Shown one piece after another: positions 39,178 through 44,630 of a stretch of 48,418 bases of DNA. How positions within the stretch are numbered: the stretch's first letter is position 1; the number at the start of each line of letters is the position of its first letter. Source of the stretch: a virus. The stretch spans positions 1 through 48,418 of IMG/VR virus record IMGVR_UViG_3300017748_000015; one strand, given 5' to 3'. The translations under genes and the position numbers were made by a program. Below the pieces are notes generated by a model, which was not told the DNA's origin, ran no database searches, and was given only the letters and a program-made list of their open reading frames with translations.

Positions 39178-40023
39178 TTAGCAATGCGTTTCGAGAACCA
39201 CCGGCTGAAGATTTTTGGCCGTGAAAGCGAGCCGTCGAGCGGCTTCGAGTCCTCGCTCGTCGATACCAGTGTCGAAACCCCATGCGCGAATGTGACGCGT
39301 GAGCATTTCCGTAGAAAGGTTGGCCCCACTACCCTCAGCGAACGGACATCCGCCGAGGCCGCCGATTGACGAGTCAAATTGCCGGATTCCAGCAAGCAAA
39401 CCGGCTCGAATGAGTGAAAGCGGACGTGCTTCATCCCCTCGATGGTGCAAATGCAATGCCGGGACCATCTCATTCTCATGCGCAACTTCAGCAGCAAGGC
39501 TGACGTCCATGGGTGTCGCACAGCCAACCGTATCGGCGAAAACGACGGTTTTACCGAACATTTTGGCGTCCCGAACCATGATTTCGAGGTGTTTTCGGTC
39601 AAAAGAGCCGCTATCGGGGCTCCCAAAGGCCATGGAAATGTAGACTCGGACCTTGTCTTTGGGGTAATCGTGCAAAAAGGTGCGATATGAGAGCATCAAC
39701 TCGTGGTGACGCTTCCCCATGTTGCGCATGCAGAAAAACTCGCACGGGGACAGCACGATATTCAGTTTTTCGGCCCCAACGGCCCTCGCACGGTCAAATC
39801 CACGCTGATTGAGCACCAAAGCCGACCCCTTTCCGGTAAAGACCTCCTCAGCACCCGCCATTTGCGGCAAAACCTTGGGGTGAACGAAGGACACCTCCTC
39901 GATGTTCTGAACACCCGCATTGTAGAGTGACTGGATGAGTTTTCGACGGTGTTCGATGGGAACAACGTGAGAAAGAGACTGAAGACCGTCTCGAGGGCCA
40001 ACTTCGTAGATGTCAACTTTCAT
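39178..40023 (-). CDS. HMG-CoA lyase homologue (DRE-TIM metallolyase)
   Basis: A 281-residue TIM-barrel protein. The family cleaves 3-hydroxy-3-methylglutaryl-CoA to acetyl-CoA and acetoacetate (leucine breakdown, ketogenesis). Signature residues are visible: EVGPRDGLQ (residues 7-15, catalytic R11-D12); EEVSFVHPKVLPQMA (42-56, family E...SFV.P...PQMA); FGSPDSG (133-139, where lyases have the Cys-Pro turn); HLHH (191-194, HxH metal ligands); GGLGGCPFAEGSGANLSTE (221-239, active-site loop Cys226). All key residues of the active site are present, so activity is plausible. It is somewhat shorter than the usual 300 or so residues. It lies among tag genes with its own TATA box in an inverted repeat. 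It would be an auxiliary metabolic gene. A related lyase specificity cannot be excluded. Confidence 0.8.
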   Translation of the reverse strand: MKVDIYEVGPRDGLQSLSHVVPIEHRRKLIQSLYNAGVQNIEEVSFVHPKVLPQMAGAEEVFTGKGSALVLNQRGFDRARAVGAEKLNIVLSPCEFFCMRNMGKRHHELMLSYRTFLHDYPKDKVRVYISMAFGSPDSGSFDRKHLEIMVRDAKMFGKTVVFADTVGCATPMDVSLAAEVAHENEMVPALHLHHRGDEARPLSLIRAGLLAGIRQFDSSIGGLGGCPFAEGSGANLSTEMLTRHIRAWGFDTGIDERGLEAARRLAFTAKNLQPVVLETHC

Positions 40024-40036
40024 GACCCGCAGGAGT

Positions 40037-40057
40037 GCGGTGTGGATTTAACACCGC
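40037..40057. promoter_or_regulatory. Inverted repeat around the TATA box of the lyase gene
   Basis: A perfect 7-bp inverted repeat GCGGTGT / ACACCGC with a 7-base centre. On the minus strand the centre plus neighbouring bases read TTAAAT (40046-40051), whose centre is 25.5 bp before the lyase ATG. A TATA box inside symmetric arms would be occluded by a dimeric repressor. It could alternatively fold as the end of the preceding transcript. Confidence 0.5.
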
Positions 40058-40060
40058 CGG

Positions 40061-40597
40061 TCACTGTTGTGCCATGCGAAGGCGTCTCGCAAGTTCGACC
40101 TCGTCTTCAGGCGTCAGGGGGCTACCGTCTGCCATGAACGAGTCGATGATGTGCTGCGGTGAGCGGGTAGGTGGCGTTTGCGTTGTTGCTTCCGCGCGGT
40201 CTACCCTTGAAATGCCAAACAAGGGGGCCAAAGCGGTGAAGCCGGTCCTGTCGTGCATATTCATGTAGTCCGATGGCTCGCCAAAGGAAGTGCCAAAACC
40301 TTCTCTGGCGGGGGTGTCACGACCCGATACTTCTGTCCCAAACGAGCCAATGACAGGAGAACTACGAGTATAACGAGTCGCACGGTCACGCATCGACATC
40401 ACCCTTGGGTCAATGGTTCCTCGATTGCGAATCTCCAAGGAGGGGTCGTATCCATCTTCAACACCATCGGCCAAATTAAAATTAGGAGGGGTGTCGGGGT
40501 GTGCTAACGGGTCACGCTGTGACCCATATGACCTGTCCCATGCTTGTGAATAGGGGTCTGACTTGAGCACGGACCAAGCCAAGTCGAAGGGGCTCAT
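40061..40597 (-). CDS. AW-tag protein, 178 residues
   Basis: The ATG at 40597 begins MSPFDLAWSVLKSDPY, a near-perfect tag. It has a GAGGTGAG leader and no TATA box at 25 bp, so it is probably the second gene of a transcript with 40613-41026. The middle is disordered (SQREPLAHPDTPPNFNLADG). The C-terminus (LTPEDEVELARRLRMAQQ) is a helix. It lies upstream of the lyase gene by 37 bp. Function unknown. Confidence 0.65.
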   Translation of the reverse strand: MSPFDLAWSVLKSDPYSQAWDRSYGSQRDPLAHPDTPPNFNLADGVEDGYDPSLEIRNRGTIDPRVMSMRDRATRYTRSSPVIGSFGTEVSGRDTPAREGFGTSFGEPSDYMNMHDRTGFTALAPLFGISRVDRAEATTQTPPTRSPQHIIDSFMADGSPLTPEDEVELARRLRMAQQ

Positions 40598-40612
40598 TGG
40601 CTCACCTCAAAT

Positions 40613-41026
40613 TCAGTAACGGTAACCCATAGGGTCACTCGGTTTGCTGGCCGAGATGTCCGTCAACGGCATCGGCTCACGACTGCGGAAGCCGGGACGA
40701 GGCTCCGACGGAGAGCGCTCACCACGCCGCTGCTCACGGGGCTTGCCCGCCGAAAGCGACATCGTGCCGCCCGGAGGCATCGTGCTGCGCGGCTCTCGCT
40801 GCTGCGAGCGCTCTTGCATGGCTGCGCGGAGTGCTTCAGGGCTGCTTTGTTGCTTGAACGGATTGGGCGGAGCGCCTCGGTGACGGTCGTCCAAGTTGCG
40901 CGAGTGCGGGTCAGGCAGAACACGCATCGCATCAATGCGAGCCTGATGATAGGCGTTCGCACGGTCCATGGCTTCGTCGCTGTCGTATTTGATGATAGAC
41001 CACGCGGCGTCGAACGGTCGGACCAT
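40613..41026 (-). CDS. AW-tag protein, 137 residues
   Basis: The ATG at 41026 begins MVRPFDAAWSIIKYDSDEAM. The rest is Arg/Pro/Ser-rich (QSSPEALRAAMQERSQQREPRSTMPPGG, GKPREQRRGERSPSEPRPG), without predicted domains. The promoter is the TTTATC element 24.5 bp upstream. It is a small basic disordered protein with an N-terminal tag. Confidence 0.6.
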   Translation of the reverse strand: MVRPFDAAWSIIKYDSDEAMDRANAYHQARIDAMRVLPDPHSRNLDDRHRGAPPNPFKQQSSPEALRAAMQERSQQREPRSTMPPGGTMSLSAGKPREQRRGERSPSEPRPGFRSREPMPLTDISASKPSDPMGYRY

Positions 41027-41047
41027 GGACCCCCGATGATGTCGCTT

Positions 41048-41053
41048 GATAAA
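41048..41053 (-). promoter_or_regulatory. TATA-like box of the 40613-41026 gene
   Basis: TTTATC (minus strand), centre 24.5 bp before ATG 41026. The 27-bp element around it (41035-41061) is duplicated at 38093-38119. Leaderless start inferred. Confidence 0.6.
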
Positions 41054-41056
41054 ACG

Positions 41057-42157
41057 TTACTGGACAAACACGCCTCGAGCGTTTTCATTCTCACGCGCCA
41101 CGCTATCGGGTGAAATCTGCGGCTGGAACGGCTGACCAGTCAGTGGAAGAGCAGTCTGGGCATACAGTTTCGAGCCAAAGGTCGGGTTCGACACATCGTC
41201 GCCCCGCCGGTTGAGCATCGTCTCATCAGTGAACACATTGGGCGAGTCGCCGTCGTAGAGTTGAGCCCGTCGCCTCGGCGCCTCAGGGAAACGCAGTCTG
41301 TCAATCGTGCGCCGCCTCTCCCAATCAAAGTTATCTGTTTCAGGGTCGAAAGGAGGTCGCGCCAAGATTTCCCGAGCACGCTCACCGGGCACCACGATGT
41401 CCCGATTTCGGAATAGATGCTTGCCGCCTCGCATTATTCCAATTGTCTTTGGTCGCTCGTCGTCACTATTCTCGTCGACGAATGGCACCTGAGTGCGGTG
41501 GAAGGGCTTCAAGTCACCGTATTGTCCGCTGGTGTCGTGGAACTCAGGGACGTGCGTGTAGTGCAGAAGTTCAGCCGTGCTGCCGGGAAGGCTCTCTTGT
41601 GGGTGGTAACCAACCCTGATGTCGGGCGGCAAAGTTTGGATGAATTTGCGATGGAAGGGGTCGGAATACTCTTCATTCCGGCTGTCGGACTCAATGTCGA
41701 AACCATGGCGAAGGAGGTTCTCAATCAGTGTCCGGTAATGCCCTTGTCGCCGATGCGCCTCATCCGTGTGACCGTAGTAGTTACGAATCTTGTTGTTTCT
41801 GTCAGCCTCGATGTAGGAAAGAATGTCGCCGTCGTGGTCTTCAAGTTGGTAAGTTGACCTTCCTTGGAACGGTATCTCTGGCTCTGCAGGAACTCTACGA
41901 ATCAACGCAGGGGTGCGTAGGCGCGTTCGAGGCTCCCGTCCAAATCTTCGCTCACTCTCAAAGTCCTCACTCGGGATGAGGCGTTCCTGCATGAAGTGAG
42001 GCTGGAAGTTGGTGGAGTTCCTTTTGTAATCAGGATAGGCATATCGGGGAATCGTGCGCCCCACGAAACCCGGTAGGCGCTTTTGTTGCGTGTGGTGTAT
42101 CAACGTAGGTTGCGCCTTCTTGAGAGTGTTCCACGCGACGTCAAACGCGGCACTCAT
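41057..42157 (-). CDS. AW-tag protein with a GNAT-like middle domain, 366 residues
   Basis: Start at ATG 42157 (MSAAFDVAWNTLKKAQ); a longer frame to 42187 adds 10 residues before the tag. Residues about 105-190 read YQLEDHDGDILSYIEADRNN...YGHTDEAHRRQGHYRTLIENLLRHGF...SDSRNEEYSDPFHRKFIQTLP. The strand-strand-turn 'I.Y...YG..DE.HRRQGHYR.LIE.LL' pattern with RRQGHYR resembles the acetyl-CoA-binding loop (R/Q-x-x-G-x-G/A) and following helix of N-acetyltransferases, and 'SDSRNEEYSDPFHRKFIQ.LP' the final motif. The glycine pattern is imperfect, so activity is uncertain. The C-terminal half has Pro/Arg-rich segments. A TGAAAT box (42181-42186) is 26.5 bp upstream. Confidence 0.6.
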   Translation of the reverse strand: MSAAFDVAWNTLKKAQPTLIHHTQQKRLPGFVGRTIPRYAYPDYKRNSTNFQPHFMQERLIPSEDFESERRFGREPRTRLRTPALIRRVPAEPEIPFQGRSTYQLEDHDGDILSYIEADRNNKIRNYYGHTDEAHRRQGHYRTLIENLLRHGFDIESDSRNEEYSDPFHRKFIQTLPPDIRVGYHPQESLPGSTAELLHYTHVPEFHDTSGQYGDLKPFHRTQVPFVDENSDDERPKTIGIMRGGKHLFRNRDIVVPGERAREILARPPFDPETDNFDWERRRTIDRLRFPEAPRRRAQLYDGDSPNVFTDETMLNRRGDDVSNPTFGSKLYAQTALPLTGQPFQPQISPDSVARENENARGVFVQ

Positions 42158-42180
42158 GCTCACGCACAAAGGCCACCCGG

Positions 42181-42186
42181 ATTTCA
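42181..42186 (-). promoter_or_regulatory. Candidate TATA-like box of the 41057-42157 gene
   Basis: TGAAAT on the minus strand, centre 26.5 bp from ATG 42157; its match to the others is weaker. Further upstream is an A-rich tract (42219-42245) that could also serve as promoter DNA. Confidence 0.35.
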
Positions 42187-42268
42187 AGCCATTGTCAATC
42201 TTAGGTAGCGAAGCAGGTAGAATTGTTTTTTTGTTGAAATTTTTGTGGAAAGGTGTGCGTGGTCATAA

Positions 42269-42602
42269 GGAGCGTAGCAAGCCCGCGTAGCCTAACGCTC
42301 CGGCTAAGGGGGCCGCGTAGCAAGGGCACTGCGGCGCTGTGCTTTCCACACCACCCTCGGCGTAGCAAGCCCCCTTGCGCGGTGGGGCCTGCCGGTGTGA
42401 GACGGCGGAGCGTAACGCTCCCGAAGGGAGCGTGTCGCTCCTTCCCATGGCGGCCCGTGCAGCGTTACGCTACTGCGGTGCTGCTTCATAGGCGTGGGCC
42501 AAAACCGTGGCGCAGCGCAGCGTTATGCTGCCCGCTTATGAGCCAACATCGGCGCAGCGTTTTGCTACGCCGCCGCACGCTGAGGTCGGAGCGTGACGCT
42601 CC
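42269..42602. repeat. Array of short palindromes in the divergent region
   Basis: The gap 42158-42774 has no gene I can support. It carries repeated short inverted repeats: GGAGCGTAACGCTCC at 42407-42421, GGAGCGTGTCGCTCC at 42427-42441, GCAGCGTTATGCTGC at 42517-42531, GGAGCGTGACGCTCC at 42588-42602, and an interrupted copy with arms GGAGCGT at 42269-42275 and ACGCTCC at 42295-42301. Degenerate copies exist near 42457-42473 and 42551-42571. The stretch is clearly GC-richer than the minus-strand genes to its left. It lies between the leftward and rightward blocks. Confidence 0.65.
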
Positions 42603-42648
42603 TCGCTCGTCACAGCGTTAAGCCGCATCCCCTTCTGCCCGATGACCC

Positions 42649-42664
42649 CCACCCATATGGGTGG
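42649..42664. promoter_or_regulatory. 16-bp palindrome, possible operator
   Basis: CCACCCATATGGGTGG is a perfect 16-bp palindrome about 85-100 bp upstream of the TATA box of the 42775 gene. A near-identical copy (one arm base changed) follows the gene at 43838-43853. They may be operator sites of a dimeric regulator. Confidence 0.5.
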
Positions 42665-42749
42665 TTTGTGCCACCCTCCTTCGGACGTAGCACGACCGGC
42701 GTAGCATACGCATCGAGCACCCCAAAGCGTTGACTGAGAGCCTTCCATA

Positions 42750-42755
42750 CTTAAA
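42750..42755 (+). promoter_or_regulatory. TATA-like box (CTTAAA) of the 42775 gene
   Basis: CCTTCCATACTTAAAGCACC at 42741-42760 contains CTTAAA centred 22.5 bp before ATG 42775. The same sequence, CTTCC(T/A)TACTTAAAGCA(N)CATCA, precedes the genes at 44224 and 47671, so this is a family of three plus-strand promoters. Confidence 0.65.
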
Positions 42756-42774
42756 GCACCATCATAGAGAAGGG

Positions 42775-43584
42775 ATGGAGAACGAAAGCATGAGCAACGA
42801 AACCCCAGCACAGACATACAGACAGAAAACGAACACCTTGGTGCGCCGCATTACGGCGTTCCTCAAGGGGCGAGCGAAGACCCTCACGGTGGACGCGAAC
42901 ATCGACCACGGAGCGCCCCTCTTCGGGAAGCACTTCGACGGCGAGGCCCGCACCTACACCCGCGATGAGGTCATCGCCGCAGTGAACCGCATGGTCGAAC
43001 TGTGCCGCAACCCCGAGACGGGCAAGCCCCACGGACAGGTCGCCGGTGCCTTCGACGCGAAGGGCCGCGCTGCCTTGACCGGCGCTCCCGCCGCTGCCCG
43101 CATCACCACGCAGGTCAACCGTGGGGGCACGAACGTCCTCGTGGCGCACCTCATCGGCCCCTTCCGTGGCGAGAAGCACAAGCACGCCGCCGCTGACGCC
43201 TTCCGCCGCGCCACCAAGGGCGACGACCTCGTGGTCTACACGGTCACCGGCGTGCCCGGCGAGTGGACGAGCAAGAGGCACGCGGTGAAGGCGGGCGCGA
43301 AGGCCCTCTTCCCCAACGCGTGGAAGGCCGCGAACAAGATGGCCGACGCCGACGAGGCCACCGCCGAGCGCAAGGCCATCAAGGCCCGCGTCCCCGTCCT
43401 CGCCAACGGCAAGGCCACCACCGCCACCCGCAAGCCCAAGAGCACCGCCGCGCCCGCCGCCACGGTGAACATGAGCGCAGCGCAGGCGAAGACCATGGCC
43501 GCGACCATGGGCGCCACCGCCGCCGAGTGCAAGACCAAGAAGACCGCCGTGGCCTTCCTGCGCACCCGTGGCCTCAACGTCTGA
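42775..43584 (+). CDS. GC-rich basic protein, Ala/Lys-rich, unknown
   Basis: Start at ATG 42775 (MENESMSNETPAQTYRQK), which is near the expected transcription start; ATG 42790 is an alternative with GGAG 9 bases upstream. An extension to 42730 would include the TATA box in the coding region and is rejected. The protein has 269 residues. N-terminal part: TNTLVRRITAFLKGRAKTLTVDANIDHG.. then a globular middle (APLFGKHFDGEARTYTRDEVIAAVNRMV...). The second half is basic and Ala/Thr/Lys-rich (KATTATRKPKSTAAPAAT), with a final SAAQAKTMAATMGATAAECKTKKTAVAFLRTRG that resembles a SAP-like helix pair. GC content is far above the neighbours, with G/C-biased third positions. Histone-like DNA binding is an attractive guess but not shown. 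Confidence 0.7.
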   Translation: MENESMSNETPAQTYRQKTNTLVRRITAFLKGRAKTLTVDANIDHGAPLFGKHFDGEARTYTRDEVIAAVNRMVELCRNPETGKPHGQVAGAFDAKGRAALTGAPAAARITTQVNRGGTNVLVAHLIGPFRGEKHKHAAADAFRRATKGDDLVVYTVTGVPGEWTSKRHAVKAGAKALFPNAWKAANKMADADEATAERKAIKARVPVLANGKATTATRKPKSTAAPAATVNMSAAQAKTMAATMGATAAECKTKKTAVAFLRTRGLNV

Positions 43585-43635
43585 GACGCACCACGCGACC
43601 ACGCACGACACGTCGGCCCGACCGACGTGGCCGCG

Positions 43636-43661
43636 CCCCTCACCGCTGCGGCGGTGGGGGG
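43636..43661 (+). terminator. First GC-rich hairpin after the 42775 gene
   Basis: CCCCTCACCGC and GCGGTGGGGGG form an 11-bp stem with one T-G wobble and a TGCG loop, followed by a pyrimidine-rich stretch. It lies 52 bp after the stop codon of the GC-rich gene and is nearly a copy of the hairpin that follows. Confidence 0.55.
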
Positions 43662-43672
43662 TGCCCTCCTCC

Positions 43673-43708
43673 GGCCCCTCACCCTCGCGGGTGGGGGGCC
43701 TTTTTTTT
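43673..43708 (+). terminator. Hairpin with T8 tract, intrinsic-terminator-like
   Basis: GGCCCCTCACCC and GGGTGGGGGGCC form a 12-bp stem with one T-G wobble and a TCGC loop (43673-43700), then eight T (43701-43708). It has the form of a bacterial rho-independent terminator. In archaea a T tract alone usually terminates, so the stem plus T8 is a strong stop for the GC-rich gene. Confidence 0.7.
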
Positions 43709-43723
43709 GGCCTCCCGCGCTTT

Positions 43724-43744
43724 GCTACGCGCGGACCGCGTAGC
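43724..43744. repeat. Inverted repeat GCTACGCG / CGCGTAGC
   Basis: A perfect 8-bp inverted repeat with a 5-base loop, downstream of the terminator. Several related palindromes (around 43745-43810, such as CCTCGCTTCGCTCGG) follow. They resemble the palindromes upstream of the gene. Confidence 0.5.
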
Positions 43745-43837
43745 GGCCTCGCTTCGCTCGGGGGTGGGCGGCTATTCGCCGCCTCGCGCTCGCTTCGCTC
43801 GCGCGGATGCGCTCTCCCGGCTCCGGTTCCCACGCTT

Positions 43838-43853
43838 CCATCCATATGGGTGG
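43838..43853. promoter_or_regulatory. Second copy of the 16-bp palindrome
   Basis: CCATCCATATGGGTGG differs by one base from the perfect palindrome at 42649-42664. The two copies lie either side of the GC-rich gene. Together they might be bound by the same dimer or form a loop. Confidence 0.5.
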
Positions 43854-43991
43854 GGTCACCTATTCGACCTACACCTGCTCAGGATTTCGACCTGACTGAC
43901 AGCGAAGCGCACGCCCTGTGCTGCCTGACTTAACCACGGCGGGCGCAGGAGGGCGACGAGCCACCCCCGAATCATGGCGGCGCCCGTAGGT

Positions 43992-44024
43992 TATGCGTAA
44001 TTCCCCTATACGCATACACGTGTA
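43992..44024. promoter_or_regulatory. Stacked inverted repeats in a non-coding AT-rich gap
   Basis: The gap 43585-44223 has no supported gene. It has the terminators, then TATGCGTA (43992-43999), a 9-base loop and TACGCATA (44009-44016), overlapping TACACGTGTA (44015-44024). AT-rich sequence follows (44050-44100, including TATACATACTTGTTATT). This may be an operator or a replication origin. A weak relation to 35410-35541 is noted. Confidence 0.4.
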
Positions 44025-44196
44025 GAAACGCAACGGACCTACAGTTGTATAGGTTGTCTTATTATTATTGTATACATACTTGTTATTCTAACAAACAAAG
44101 CACCCCCCCGAGACTCGGACAGGTGTTGTAATCGTATAGACGACAAGCGGGACAGGGGCGACAACCGTTCAGCACCACGGTTTTCCATCTTCCTTA

Positions 44197-44202
44197 CTTA
44201 AA
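44197..44202 (+). promoter_or_regulatory. TATA-like box (CTTAAA) of the SNF2 operon
   Basis: CTTAAA in TTCCTTACTTAAAGCATCATC, centre 24.5 bp from ATG 44224. No leader or Shine-Dalgarno sequence is possible, so the first gene is leaderless. The same promoter family precedes 42775 and 47671. Confidence 0.7.
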
Positions 44203-44223
44203 GCATCATCACTTTCTGGTTCC

Positions 44224-44427
44224 ATGGAAACCGAACACTCCATTGAGCAAGACTGCACTGACGACGGCACCCCCATTCCCTCGTGGGCATTCACGGCGCC
44301 ACCTCCCATCTCCACGGCCAACCCCGTGGGCAGCGTGAGCATCTGCGGTTGCGGTTTCGGCCACGTGTTCCCACCCGTGGTTCAGTGGCACATGGAGCGT
44401 TGCCCCCACGCTGAGGTGGTCGCATGA
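44224..44427 (+). CDS. Small zinc-finger-like protein, first gene of the SNF2 operon
   Basis: A 67-residue protein, METEHSIEQDCTDDGTPIPSW.., with CGCGFGHVFPPVVQWHMERCPHAEVV. The spacing CxC-x(14)-H-x3-C-x-H suggests a treble-clef-like or C2HC zinc site. The ATG is preceded directly by a TATA box, so it is leaderless. It overlaps the next gene as ATGA. Function unknown; small zinc proteins often precede replication genes in archaeal viruses. Confidence 0.65.
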   Translation: METEHSIEQDCTDDGTPIPSWAFTAPPPISTANPVGSVSICGCGFGHVFPPVVQWHMERCPHAEVVA

Positions 44428-44630
44428 TTGGACCGCAAGCATGGGAGAACCTGCGCTCGACCAAGCGAGAACATTTCGTCATCGTTGAGGGTGGCGGGAA
44501 AGTCTACACCTACACGTTCGTGAACGCATGGGAGATGTTCGACTCAGGCACCGAGATGGTGGAGTGGTGCGAGGCCGATGCCCGAGACAACAATGGCGAA
44601 TACGCCGACACCACGGAGGTGAGCGCATGA
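44424..44630 (+). CDS. Small protein, unknown
   Basis: A 68-residue protein (MIGPQAWENLRSTKREHFVIVEGGGKVYTYTFVNAWEMFD...). Alpha/beta pattern: a helix, then strands HFVIVEG and VYTYTFV. Overlaps both neighbours by 4 bp (ATGA), indicating translational coupling. It lacks known motifs. It could be an adaptor for the ATPase encoded downstream, but that is only position. Confidence 0.6.
   Translation: MIGPQAWENLRSTKREHFVIVEGGGKVYTYTFVNAWEMFDSGTEMVEWCEADARDNNGEYADTTEVSA

Noticed and set aside
42253-42621. Open frame on the plus strand of 122 codons in the palindrome region
   Set aside because: Arg/Pro/Ser-rich translation of GC-rich palindromes with no start signal or motif. The stops are simply rare in this composition.
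42730-42774. N-terminal extension of the 42775 gene to ATG 42730
   Set aside because: It would place the CTTAAA box within the coding region (giving MTESLPYLKHHHREG). The transcript should start near 42777, so this ATG cannot be used.
42751-43845. 364-codon antisense frame opposite the GC-rich gene
   Set aside because: GC-rich codons make all frames open. The plus-strand frame has a promoter, terminator and sensible protein, and this one has none.
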